DNA from: Agriotes lineatus
Lineage: Eukaryota; Arthropoda; Insecta; Coleoptera; Elateridae
Length of the DNA: 64,000 bases
Assembly: GCA_940337035.1 (NCBI GenBank)
Contig: CALNHX010003281.1
Coordinates: 89,848-153,847 of the forward strand
Direction of reading: 5' to 3'
The first letter of the stretch is position 1. Each line of letters begins with the position of its first letter. The notes beneath the pieces are model-generated. The model did not search any database. It saw only the letters and a list, made by a program, of their open reading frames with translations, and had not been told where the DNA came from. Positions 9,511 to 20,462 of the stretch are shown piece by piece. The position numbers were made by a program, and so were the translations under genes.

Positions 9511-12500
9511 GATTCACAGACCTTTGTGAAATGTACAATAAGACTGGAAAAGGAGGACCTTCAAGACTAACCGTTGTGTTGAACAGCTACATTGGTGCTT
9601 TGGTTCAAGAAATTATGTCACACAACGGGGATGTCTTAAAATTCTCCGGCGACGCTTTTCTAGCAATGTGGAAATGTGGCATCAATGATTCTATGCAGGA
9701 TGTTGTACACGAAGCACTGGATTGTGCAATTATAATGCAGAAGTCATTTGGTACTTACGAAACGGACGTTGGCATATTCCTTAGGAGTAAGTAAACTAAA
9801 GTAAAACTAAAACTAAAGTAAATTTTTTATTTAAATATAATCCGTTCACAATGTGCTCTCCTCGCAGTAGGCTATTTTTTGTTTTTACTAGGTTGCATGC
9901 CTGAATTATGATAGAACTGAAACTAATACATGAAAGAACTAAGACATTTTTTACAACTGCTTTTTTTAAGATGGCTGCATTTTATGGAAGAAGACAAGCA
10001 TTTAACTGACAAAAATTCAAGCCTTAAAAATGTATAACCACACATTGAAAACAACATAATAGCTATTTATGCAACAAGTGCTAAAAGTCGACGTTTATGC
10101 ACGAGACATGAAAATTATGAAACAAAGCTGAAGGCTGAGTTTTATAACATGTCTCGTGCATAAACGACTTTTAGCACGCGTTGCATACAATATTTTATCT
10201 ACGACCTTAATTTTACCGTTATTAATCCATAAATATCGATTTAACAAATGTTTGCATCTACGACACTTCTAATTTATGTCATAATAAATAGTAGGCCATG
10301 CGCGGGCGAATGTTTGCAAAGCCAGTGCTGTCAAAGTCAGTTACGAAATGTAATTATTAATACTCCACATCTGAGGGCCGGTTTGCAGAAAGCAATGTTA
10401 AGTCTGGTGTTAGCTAACATCGCGTCAAAGTGAACAAAAACGCATCAAATCTCAAATGCTTATGGTAACTAATACATTAGTAAACAAAATTTGATGCGAT
10501 TTTGTTCACTTTGACGCAACGTTAGCTAACACCGGACTTAACATTGCTTTCTGCAACCGGCCCTGAGTGTATTCATTACATAACGCTTTAATTATTTCAA
10601 AAACACTTTACCTGTAACGCAAGAAACAACTAGAATAACTTTACAACTTCACTTCCAGTTCGAAATTGTAGTTTTATAACCTCACTTCACTTTTAGCACT
10701 AGAGCTAAAAGTAAACAGCTGATTTCTTTAACCACGGTAAACTATAAAACGTCACTTTTAGTGAATCAAGCTAGCGCTAAAAGGCCTACTTTTAGTAGTG
10801 GTCGTAGATAAACCAATTTTGTCACGTCTAGTTATTTCACATGCGTACCATAAAAATGTCACCCTAACGCAGCCTGCTGGGAGGAGGAAACATTGTGAAT
10901 GTAAATGTTATTTAGTACTTAGCGAGTCAGTTTTAAGGGATACTATTGCAACCTCAGAATAATTTAACATAGCTCTTTTTAAAAAGGGTAAACTAATCCA
11001 TCTCACTTAATTTGTCATTATTTGCAAGGAAAGTGAACAAATATAGTTTCCTATAACTTAGTTTTGTGATAAGTAAAAACCTGCCAACTTTAATCAAACA
11101 TTTGACATACATTTTAATTGTTAAGCTTAAATCAATCGAGTAATCAGTAGTAATATTCGGCTCTGCATTAGGTCAGAGCCAGTGTATATAGGAGAGTAAC
11201 CCATTCTTTGATCCGTGAAAATGCCGCCATCGCCACCATTTTTGTTCCCATCAGCAATAACTGATGGAGTTATGTTTAAAATTTTACTTGAAATTGGCAA
11301 GACTGTAAGTCTATGTCAACTTCGAGGTTAGCAAGTTATGTTTTGCGTCAGTTTGTGTCAAAACTGACGCAAAACCTAACCTGCTAACCTCAAATTTGAC
11401 GTAGTCTTACAGTCCTATCAAACTTTAAGTAAAGTTTTGGATTGCCAACAAACGTCAACTTGACAGAATTGTGCTACAAACCTCAAAGTAATGCATTTGT
11501 CAGAGGAACAAATATGGCGGACGTGGCGATACTCCCCTATATACACTGTCTCTGCGTTAGGTGTTTATTCTGTAGTACTACAGGGAAATTAAAAATAGAC
11601 TTGATCGCGGAAGCTCATTAAATATATGACCACGGTCTACACTGCACCTTATAAAACTACATTTGAACTACAATTAACTGGATTATAAGTTCATGTGACT
11701 TTAACAGTCTAATAAACTGGACAAATATGCAAAAATATGTAAGCTAAACTAAATGTATAAGTACATTAAATTGATAGGTAACATTAAAATAACATGTGTA
11801 TTAGTTAAACAAGATGTTGAAAATTAATTTTAAACTTCAAAAAACATTTGACGGTTCTATATAAAAAACCATGCTACAGATTAGACAAGTTTTATTGTTT
11901 TCAATGGCTCCCGCGGTCAAGTTTGTTTTGATCACCCTAGTAGGAGGTGAAAAATGATGAACAATAAACATTCTAAACATCGCAATAAACTATCTACTCA
12001 TATTTATTTTTCCTTAGCCTCCTGTATCTGTATGTGTTAGACAAGGTTGTGTTTTATCGCCACTATTATTTAACATCTACTCTGAAGCTATTTTCAAAGA
12101 TTCTAGATGACATTATGAAGGGTATAAAGGTAAATGGCACTATAATAAACAACATTAGATATGCGGATGACACCGTTATAATGACAGATAACATAGGCGA
12201 ACTACAAATACTGATGGACCGCATAGTACAATATAGTGAAGACCATGGTCTCTATATGAATATACCTAAAACTAAGTTGCTTGTCTTCGCAAAAGGGAAC
12301 ATAGATGCTAATCTAACAATAAATGGCACTACTATAGAACAAGTGAAAACGCTTAAATATCTGGGGACAAATATTGACAGCCAGTGCGACCCAAGAAAGG
12401 AAATTAGATCCCGAATTGAGCAAGCAAGGAAAGCATCTATAAATATGAACCAGTTCTTTACAAGGCGCGAACTCATCCTAGAGCTCAGAGTGCGCATGAT

Positions 12501-15500
12501 CAGGTGCTACATATTTTCTATTCTGCTCTACGGGTGTGAAGGATAGACTCTGGATCCAATAACTGAGAAAAAACTAGAGGCGTTTGAGATGTACCTATAC
12601 AGGCGCATACTAAAAAAAATATCCTGGGTTCAAAGAATAACAAACGAGGAGGTGCTTGCTCGAATGCGGAAACCCCTTGAACTCCTAATTACTTTAAAGA
12701 AAGAAAAACGAAATACATAGGACATATAATGAGGGGGGAGATGTATGAGTTACTTAGACTAATAATAGAGGGAAAAATACAAGGCAGAAGATCAGTTGGA
12801 AGACGACAAAACTCCTGGTTAAAAGACTTACGAAGATGGTTTGGCTGCACTTCAACAGAAATTTTCAGAGCAGCGTTGTCTAGAACGATGATTGCCAGAT
12901 GGATCGCTAACCTTCGACAGGAGAAGGCGAATTAAGAAAAAGTCCTGTATCTGTAACCACTAAAGGCATTTTCATACATCTCAGTTACCCACGCTTAATT
13001 AAAAAAAAAACTTTGAAAACAGCACTTCCTGTTTGAAATATGTACAGCATTTTTGTTCGTACTTTTTAAAGAATTCCATATAATTCTAAATTACTGGGGG
13101 TGAATGTGGCGGATGTATTAAACTAATAGTTTTCCATTTTATAATGTTGAAAATTGAATCTGCTAAGCTAATATTAAAAAAGCTCTAAAAGGGTTTACAC
13201 GGAACGTTCCTCGAGCGCATTTGATCAATTTTCAAATAAAGCAAACGTATCCGGTGGGATTCGCACTCCACACTCCGAGGCGAATATTTCGAATGTTTTG
13301 TCCGCCGCTAGAATAACTAAGCCACAGGCACCTTCGAGTTGCACGAGTTTCTGCTGCGTTATAAAGCACCATGCTATTCTGTCCCATTTGTGATGTTTAT
13401 CCTGTATCTGTTAGGTCTCATTTTCGCCAATGATAAAGCTTGAGCTATGTGCAAAAAATTACCTATACTTCTCAGGGAAAGCAAAACTAAACAATTTTTT
13501 AAGGTGCTCAGCCTGTATATATTTCTCCGAAACTTTCTCGGTTTCATGGCAGGTAGACAAATAATATGCATGCAAAATATCGTGTTTCTCCGGACAGACA
13601 GAGATACAGATAGACAGACAGACAGACAGTCGGACAGACAGAGACAGTCAGACAGACGGACAGATGGAATTGAGAAAACCTGTTTTTCGTCATCTAGGGA
13701 CCCTGAAACGTGAAGATCTAAATAAATCTCGGAAGGTGATTTTTTGTTATTACAATACTTCCTACGTCTTTTAGACAAGGGAAGTAACAAAAAAGAGCAA
13801 CTGTTTTAATTTGTGGACTGAAACTTGAACATGTTATACATTGCTATACAAATAAATGTCAAAGATTTCAAACTGGTATTCTCAATCATAATTATGTAAC
13901 AGCTGACACTATACAATATTGTCATTAATACTAACATTATTTTTAAGTAAAACTGGCAATAGCAGCTGGATTTGTGCTGTTCTCGATAATTGGTGATGCC
14001 AAGCTATCTCATTACGCTGTTGTTGGACAACCTATTCTAGATATAAAAGCTGGAGAAAAAAAGGCGCATCCAGGAGAAATTGTTGTATCAAGTTCAGCTT
14101 GGCATTATCTGAACCCTTTTGAATACATATGGGACCATGTCGGTGATGGAATCCATATTAAGGTAAGGTATACTTTAATTCCAAAATAGAAGACAGTAAT
14201 AATAAATTGCCACTGTTGGGTTGTGTAAATTGTGGTCTACATAATTGCACATTAAACCGAACGATAGAAATTCCTTTATTAAATATAAAAATAACGATAA
14301 CACGCCAATTACAAGACGGATACAAGGGGTGCCTAGACAGTACAGCCCTTAAATTACGCAAAAAGAACAATATGCAACCAATTCCGAATTCGTTATGCTC
14401 ACCTTCACTAGCAATGTGCATCAAAATAAATCAAACAAGAAATCCAAATAAATTATGAATTTACTCAACACATAAAAACCGATGTATAATTAAATCTTAA
14501 TATTATATTACTATTGAACTAGAGGAAACACTTTTTGTTAAGACTTATGTTACAATATGATGTCACAAAAAAAGAGTAAATCATGAATTTCTATAAAAAA
14601 AACCGTAGACAGATATAGCGACCTACGAGATGTACAAATGCTCATATTGAAAGAGAAAATACCTAAAACGGCCACATGAAGAACGACATGCAATACAAAT
14701 AAGAGTGAACTGCTGACCACACAGAGACGTAAAGTCTACACATTACCCTTTTTTTGTGACGTCATAAATAACAAAATATAGCGTTTAAAACGTATGTGTT
14801 ACATTACAGTGAAATTCAAAAAGATTATTTAGATCGCAGGTAGTAGACTTTAGAAAGAATTTGACATATACCGAACCTTTAATGTAAAGGATGCTCTAAA
14901 TAGCACATTATTCAAACCAAGACATTCTATGTAATCCGACGTTGCTCCTCATCGAAGAACTCCCTAACGTTTGAAACAAGATTTTAGGCTTGCTCGCTTG
15001 CTTGTTATTGCGCGTTATTTTACCGTCATTTTGAACAAATGTCACATTGACAGTATTATAAAACAATCCATACTTAAAGCGGACCTCCCCAAAAACTGCA
15101 GATGTTTTGTTTCGTCCAGTTCCTTATAGTTAAACAAAGAGAGAAAATTGTTACGTCACAGCAAAAGGGTAATGTGTAGACTAGATATTGGAATAAATAT
15201 TTTTCTCTTCAAACGTCAGTAAAATGTGACATTATACTGCTTGATTCATGGCATATAAACACTTTCTTTTCCACTAACGAGCGGCAGATAAAGTTATTAT
15301 CTCCGCTGACGTGATAAAGTAGTTTGTTTCGGATTTTGTTTACAACGTTGTAAATAATTTGTTATAAACGTTTGAAGAAAAATACTATCTGTTATTCGTA
15401 GCAAAAGTATGTTTATGTGGCTCGGCTGTACTCCTTTGCCTCGCAAACTCTGCAGATAAACCGTCCAGCCACGCCACATAAAGTATAACTTAACAGCCGA

Positions 15501-17750
15501 CGTATTAAAAGTACACTTAGCCTTACCTTATGGGGAGAAGCTCAAAACTTGTGTCCCTTAAACGAACACTTGCGTAAACGTATAAAAACAATATAAGTTT
15601 CAAGTGCAAATCTAAAGCTGCATAAATATTATATCTACAAGGGGGTAGGTAATTAACAGCATGACAGCAGAATCTCCAACAGATTTAAGCAGTATAGAAG
15701 TTGTAAATATCCGGCGATAAATCGACAAGCCTCCACAGCAAAACTAGATATCCTTTCTCACATTATCGCATTGCGTAAGAACTCAACACGAACTCCGTAG
15801 CTTGCCACAAGTACACGTTCGGTCTGTTTGTGCCTTCCATCCTTTTCCAAAGAAAATAAAATCATTAGCCTACTGCCATAAGGCCTATACTAAATTTCAA
15901 ATAAAAATGCAGCAGGTGGCGATCTAAACTCAAATTCAGTTTTACATTAGGAAAATATAAGTTTATTTGACTACCCGTGTTTTACAATAATTTTGTATTA
16001 TATAATTCGAATAAACGTTGTAGACCGACCTTTTTTGTTCACTATTCATACCGAATGCCAAATTGATAATTTTGAAAATATATTTAATTTTCAGATGGTT
16101 GTAATGATTACTTTGTTTCGACCAATCACGGTCATAGTTATGATTACTACTTAGTTCCAAGCACTGCATGCTTATTTGAAATTTAGTAAGAACAGGACTG
16201 CCAACTTCGTGGCGCGTTAGCAAGGCGCGACGGCAATCTGAACCAAAACGTAACCCCTACGCTCACCGCGAAAAACATGCGGCAACTTAAAATTTTTAAA
16301 TATCCTAACACGGTCGCCATTATTTCAGTTTTTCTTCAATAAGTTTTTTATGGAACGCAGAGAACCATAATTTTCCATTCTTTATCGTTTTAATTTTTTA
16401 GTAATATATCCACACTTCTTCCTTAAAATTGGCATTTCAATCCGAATGACCAATGTGGAAAACAAAACATTTGCTAACTAATGTTTCATTGTTTGAAAAG
16501 CTATATTAGAAAAGTCAAATTGTAGGAGCTACATGCCATAATTCCTGGTTTGAGTGTTACGTAAATTATAAAAATGCTAAATATTAAGAATTAAACTTTG
16601 AAGAGATGTATATTTTTTAATGCTGGGTTTTTTTTTTTAGAAATAAATTCGTATACCAAACGTCAAAACAGCGTTTCTCCCTTTGTTGATATCGATTTGG
16701 TATCATTGTAACGCGCAATGCAAATGCGTTACTTTTTTTTTATTTTTGGTTTGACAATCAAATCAAATGCTTTAATGACAATAGTATATTATATCATGAA
16801 GGACTAAACTGCACCATTTAATCCCGCGAGTGCAGTTTGTTGCCTCGAGGGCGAAGCCCGAGGGCCACAACCACTCAAGGGATTTAGACACTTTAGTCCC
16901 GAGGTATATACGCTATTTTTTGCACTTTTGTGAACATTATCATCAAACATTTCCAAAATTTGGAATCTCTCAATTTGGAAACTGACAAATACAATTTATT
17001 AAAAACTGAATTGCAGCAGGTCCTGAATAGCCTGAATCAGTTGGCAGTACTGAAGTGTATTGTCAGTAGGTATATGTCAAATTCGAGATTTGCAGGTTAA
17101 GTTTTGCGTCAGTGTGTGTCAAATGACAAACAAAACCTAACCTCGTGTGTACATAAATTTACCATAATTACGGTATCATTTTTACTTTAGTCCCTAGGGA
17201 TTAAATGAGCTACTTTAGTCCCTGTTTGCGGGGAATAAAGTATCAACTTTAGTCCCGGAAGTGCAAAAAATGAGTTTTATTTCATTGGACTCTCCTATAA
17301 ACAAGCAGTTTCGGAGCTAAAGGTAATACCAAAACAGCTCATTTTTCGGACGGAAACCGAAAAATGAAATCTCTACTTTTAACGTCAAGTTCCTCTTTGC
17401 ATGAGTAATAAAAAACTGATAGCACAAATCTAGAAAATACAAAGAATTCCATGTATAAAAGGTTAATAACCCACAGTAATAAAATATTGTTTTTAGGTTA
17501 GAGGAGTTGGACCAAGTTGGAGGCCTAGTCAACGTAATGTTGATAAAGTTCAAAAACATGGTAATTTAGCTTCAATGTTCAAAGGCACGTTGTTGAGTTG
17601 ATATTTTGTATATATCAGGTAATGCAGAAGATGAAGGAACGTCACTACATGCTTCAAACAGTAGACTAAGTGAAGATGACGAAGGATATAATGGTTCAAA
17701 ACTAAATCTATCCATGGATCAGAACCAAGTTAGAAATGAAGATTTTTCCG
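9511..17750 (+). CDS. ADCY10: Soluble adenylyl cyclase (type 10), first cyclase domain; partial
   Basis: ADCY10 family enzymes make cAMP from ATP and are stimulated by bicarbonate. Four exons join in frame with GT..AG borders: 9511-9786, 13948-14162, 17497-17560 and 17619-17750. The first starts inside the class III cyclase fold (GFTDLCEMYN) and holds LTVVLNSYIGALVQEI and GGDVLKF-like NGDVLKFSGDAFLAMW. The second continues LAIAAGFVLFSIIGDAKLSH, AVVGQPILDIKAG and GEIVVSSSAWHYL. The last two give a linker (VRGVGPSWRPSQRNVDKVQK, then an acidic stretch to NEDFS). The first metal-binding Asp would lie in an upstream exon. The second cyclase domain, the ATPase region and the TPR tail were not found downstream. 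The introns are full of mobile elements. The locus may be a remnant, or its other exons may lie outside the window. Confidence 0.85.
10058..10195. repeat. Foldback element in cyclase intron 1
   Basis: The arms GTGCTAAAAGTCG and CGTTTATGCACGAGACATG pair with their inverses. The outer ends are AATAGCTATTTATGCAAC and, inverted, AATATTGTATGCAAC, which resemble the AATAGTATATTA ends of the foldback family. The apex holds CTGAAGGCTGAG. Confidence 0.65.
10371..10567. repeat. Foldback MITE with GAGGGCCGGTTTGCAG ends
   Basis: Long arms with few mismatches pair GGGCCGGTT(T)GCAGAAAGC, AATGTTAAGT, GGTGTTAGCTAAC and GCGTCAAAGTGAACAAAA with their inverses, leaving a short AT-rich loop. It is nested in a looser inverted structure whose TCTACGACC edges lie at about 10198 and 10810. 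No protein. Confidence 0.75.
11175..11553. mobile_element. Small inverted-repeat element with TGTATATAGG ends
   Basis: It begins AGAGCCAGTGTATATAGG and ends with the inverse of AGAGACAGTGTATATAGG. The flanks are GCATTAGGTC and GCGTTAGGTG, consistent with an old 8-10 bp target duplication. The ends resemble those of the elements at 58675 and 59054 (TAGAGTCCCTGTATATAG), one of which has a THAP-like remnant. The centre holds a perfect-looking palindrome around TCAGTTTGTGTCAAAACTGA. I infer a non-autonomous P-like element. Confidence 0.65.
11588..11940. repeat. Second copy of the 7496-7741 foldback repeat
   Basis: It opens ATTAAAAATAGACTTGATCG, closes with CGGTCAAGTTTGTTTTGATC, and shares the inner blocks CATTTGAACTACAATTAACT and GTTAAACAAGATGTTGAA with the earlier copy. 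Diverged, no coding capacity. Confidence 0.6.
12016..12937 (+). pseudogene. Non-LTR reverse transcriptase fragment (C-terminal half)
   Basis: This is a 5'-truncated retrotransposon in cyclase intron 1. It starts in VRQGCVLSPLLFNIYSEAIF (about 12030-12095), shifts frame near 12105, then reads NNIRYADDTVIMTDNIGEL with the catalytic YADD box. Thumb-region blocks follow (EDHGLYMNIPKTKLLVF, VKTLKYLGTNID). A stop at 12544-12546 follows YGCEG, and further broken frames carry EKKLEAFEMYLYRRILKKIS and the C-terminal RRSVGRRQNSWLKDLRRW. The layout matches elements annotated as endonuclease-reverse transcriptases in insects (RTE or related); the exact clade is uncertain. It has at least three lesions. 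Confidence 0.85.
13204..13345 (-). repeat. tRNA-derived SINE head
   Basis: On the - strand the sequence has a possible A box in GTGGCTTAGTTATTCTAGCG and a B-box-like GAGTGCGAATCCCACC about 60 bases on, the spacing of a Pol III promoter. A matching GGTGGGATTCGAACTACAG lies at about 37884, also minus. The folding is too poor for a tRNA gene. Confidence 0.5.
13440..13790 (+). repeat. Dispersed repeat copy 2 with (GACA)n and hairpin tail
   Basis: It contains GGCAGGTAGACAAATAATAT, GCATGCAAAATAT, a GACA/CAGA simple repeat at about 13594-13660, GGGACCCTGAAACGTGAAG and a terminal hairpin, CTTCCTACGTCTTTTAGAC with GGGAAGTAA. The 38090-38262 copy has the same order. The open frames on both strands here are made of the simple repeat and are not genes. 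Confidence 0.7.
14733..15182. mobile_element. MITE with AGTCTACACATTACCC ends, 450 bp
   Basis: The terminal inverted repeat AGTCTACACATTACCCTTTT with GTGACG is matched at the right end by CGTCACAGCAAAAGGGTAAT and GTGTAGACT. It lies in the second cyclase intron. A diverged partial copy is at 7180-7470. I could not define a target duplication. Confidence 0.75.
15183..16779. other. Cyclase intron, no gene seen
   Basis: AT-rich intron sequence with no recognisable exon, RNA gene or element end. The short open frames at 15297 and 15963 on the - strand show no family resemblance. Confidence 0.4.
16780..16917. repeat. Foldback element with AATAGTATATTATAT left end
   Basis: The left end AATAGTATATTATATC and the right end (inverse AATAGCGTATATACC) bracket arms pairing GGACTAAACTG, TTAATCCC and GAGTG with their inverses. 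The apex is CCTCGAGGGCGAAGCCCGAG. A second GACTAAAG-type arm near 17170-17260 suggests a further, decayed copy alongside. Confidence 0.75.
17082..17150. repeat. Palindromic core shared with 11313-11405 and 28930-29010
   Basis: It reads TCAAATTCGAGATTTGCAGG then TTTTGCGTCAGTGTGTGTCA and returns through AAAACCTAACCTCG. The same half-site sits at the centre of the element at 11175-11553 and of the TTAA element at 28458-29848. Confidence 0.65.
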
Positions 17751-18234
17751 GTAAGATTTTATTTTTTCTAGTCATGTCATTAAAAGCAAATTCCCCTTCC
17801 GTAGTTGATTATCAGTTCAGCTTTAGGCTCCCTTTTTAAGACAACTTCTCAAACTGTACGGAATATGTTTAAAACCCAAATGTATATTTTTCATTTATAT
17901 AATATTAACTTTTAACAGGAAAATGTTTATATTTATATCACTACAAATAACAAGTAAATGTTTTATGTATACGTGGACCACTAGATAAGCTTCTGCAAAG
18001 TGTAGTTATCAACTAATTGACACTATACTTAGAACTAACAACTGCAGTTGTCGTATGACAAAATTAGATGTTGTTGTCATTGGCCCTTAGTTTTCCATAA
18101 AATCTACTTAATGGCTATGCGAATTTAAAGAATATATTTAGTTGACACGGTTAACGTTGAGTTTAGTTGCATTAATACGTTTGATTTGTATTCTCGCATT
18201 TTTCGTTTTCGAGTTCTGCGATGTTTCCTGATTT
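17751..18234. other. Downstream of the last seen cyclase exon, no gene
   Basis: It opens with a normal splice donor (GTAAGA) at 17751, so the cyclase transcript was expected to continue. No acceptor followed by cyclase coding sequence was recognised in the next 22 kb. Confidence 0.5.
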
Positions 18235-18922
18235 TGATAGGCTGGGCCCCTCTGAAAGTGTTACTTTGATTAAGTAGCTCTTATTTATGAATTGATTTGG
18301 ATAAAATTGTACACCAAGATACTAGACATAATTTCTGATTGGCTGATAGATATAGTCAAAATGGTTGACTTCCGGTTTTACCGGAAATTATACTAACTTT
18401 GTTTTTTCAAATGGAACACCGTGCATATTTTATATTTTTCTGCATCTACGAGTCAAATTACATATAATAGTCTAGCCAAATTTCAATTTTTTTAAACAAA
18501 ACATTTATTTTTTTATTAACTTTCAGTTTCAGATAAAGATTGTTATTGACCTTAGTTATAAAATAGCTATTATTAAGAGTTGCTAGAGTCAATTAGAAAA
18601 AAAAATTCGAAGTCAAGGCCTTCTATGATAAAAAATAAAAATTGAAAAAATATTTTTTTTGTTTAAAAAAATTGAAATTTGGCAAAACTATTATATGTAA
18701 TTTGACTCATAGAATCAGAAAAACATAAAATATACAGGGTGTTCCATTTAAAAAATCAAATTTGGTATCATTTCCGGTAAAACAGGAAGTCAGCCATTTT
18801 GACTATATCTATCGGCCAATCAGAAATTATGTCTAGTATCTTGGTATAAAATTTTATCCAAATCGATTCATAAATAAAGAAGATATAAGCATGGCCCTAG
18901 TCTCATTGTCACCCGGTATACT
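18235..18922. repeat. Large foldback element, about 690 bp
   Basis: Two arms of about 190-300 bp are inverted copies. Left: CTTATTTATGAATTGATTTG, CAAGATACTAGACATAATTT and TTCCGGTTTTACCGGAAAT. The right arm holds their inverses, ending near ATGGCCCTAG. The second arm contains TACAGGGTGTTCCATTT, a common insect repeat motif. No coding capacity. Confidence 0.75.
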
Positions 18923-20462
18923 TATACGCCGTTAAGAACTTCTAGTCTATTTATTAAGTCTGGATACCTGTATCTGAATGTTTTAGGCAGTCTATTTTGT
19001 ATTATGGGTGTGACTTTACTTGACAGTTCATTTTCGTTATTACATTTTTCGACTTATCTGATCGAGTCAACACGTGATATTTCGTAGTGCCTTGGCTTCT
19101 CAGGCGCGTATTCTCTACTCTATTTCGTGTCTTATCGTGTCGAGTCCTAGCGTGCTTGCGTAGTAACTTCATTCCTTGGTCAGGTTTTTTAGGGTTGTTT
19201 CGTCTCACTGTAGTGGCGAAACAGCTTATCGGTTTTCTTTTGTCTTTCAATTGAACTATTTCCGGCTGAACTGGTAAAAAAACCAAACCATTGTAATTTT
19301 CGGCAATCTGGCGTCTAGTCCTTGATTAGGGATTTACAATTGAATGACTGTAGTATCTGCGTTAATTACTTTCTTCCAATTCTTATCGTTGATCAATTAA
19401 ACGGAATATGGGAAAATGCTATCTGGCGGATTTAATAAAGATATTTATAACGAGTTTTGGTCGTGAAACATAGGTTGGGATGGTATTTGTTCAGTGAGCA
19501 CTTCCTTACTACTCTACTTAGGTTTGGAGATGGATCACTAAGCCTGCTTAAATCTGAAGTAAATGTTTTCGATGCGCTCAGCTTCCGTACGCTAATTGCA
19601 CCTTATTGTTTTAGGACATCCTTGTACTTAGGGCGTTTCTTTGTATTTGTGGATCTCTGTATTTGGATTTTATTGAATTACGACAGTTTATTGTAGATAC
19701 CTAGATTGGAGTTTCTAGTTGTGATTTTGGTTTCTTGTTGGACTTCGTTTTCGTAGGATGGTGGTTCAACAGATAAGGGATAACCTTGCTTTAATTGAAA
19801 TAAATATTCAGTCGCATTTGAAAATGTATTATCGTGAATAAATTTATGAGCACATAAAATTTTCCTGTTTATTCTGAATGACCATTTATTGATGTAGTAA
19901 TATGTATGATTGATCTATATTTGTATTTTATAAATACCGTATGTTTTGTTTACGTGTGCGTTAAGCTTACATTTGAAATTTAAAATACACGTCATGGATT
20001 TGGTGTTGAGTTCGCCTTATTTACTTACGTATCTTGTCTTTAGATATTATAGATTCAATAATTTATTTCGGTACGAAGAGCTGCCTTCTTATGTTATTTC
20101 TCTGTGTTTATTGGAAATAAACATCACGTTAATTAGGCCGCATTTATGTCTTGTTCTTTTTATAACAGGTTACAGCTTATCAAAGCGTCTGCGACTAATA
20201 AATATATTTTCTGATATCTCCCATCACTGTTAGTTGCGATTGCCTGATCTAAACTTAGATTTGCGAGTTGTTGAACAAGCAAGTTGGTGGCGCCTTAATT
20301 TGGTTTTGGTTATTTTAGGGTTAACCCACTCCTACTCCGCCTTAGCTCAACTAGCTCATTAAACGCTATTGGTTTCGGACTATTCTGGATATTCACAACT
20401 CGCTATTCTGCTTATATTGAAGTGTTGCAAAGTTTTCATCAAGTTTTTTTTTACTTTTGCCT
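18923..20462. other. No gene recognised
   Basis: Short open frames occur on both strands (19002-19286 minus, 19457-19696 plus, 19946-20233 plus) but none resembles a known family. TTGGTGGCGCC at about 20285 could be a primer-binding site, but I see no LTR pair. Confidence 0.35.

Noticed and set aside
13374..13790. Open frames on both strands over the GACA repeat
   Set aside because: They are dominated by the simple repeat (LSDCLSVCLSV / DRQTDRQ) inside a dispersed repeat copy.
20280..20300. TTGGTGGCGCC as a retroelement primer-binding site
   Set aside because: No LTR ending in CA before it, no paired LTR and no gag or pol after it.
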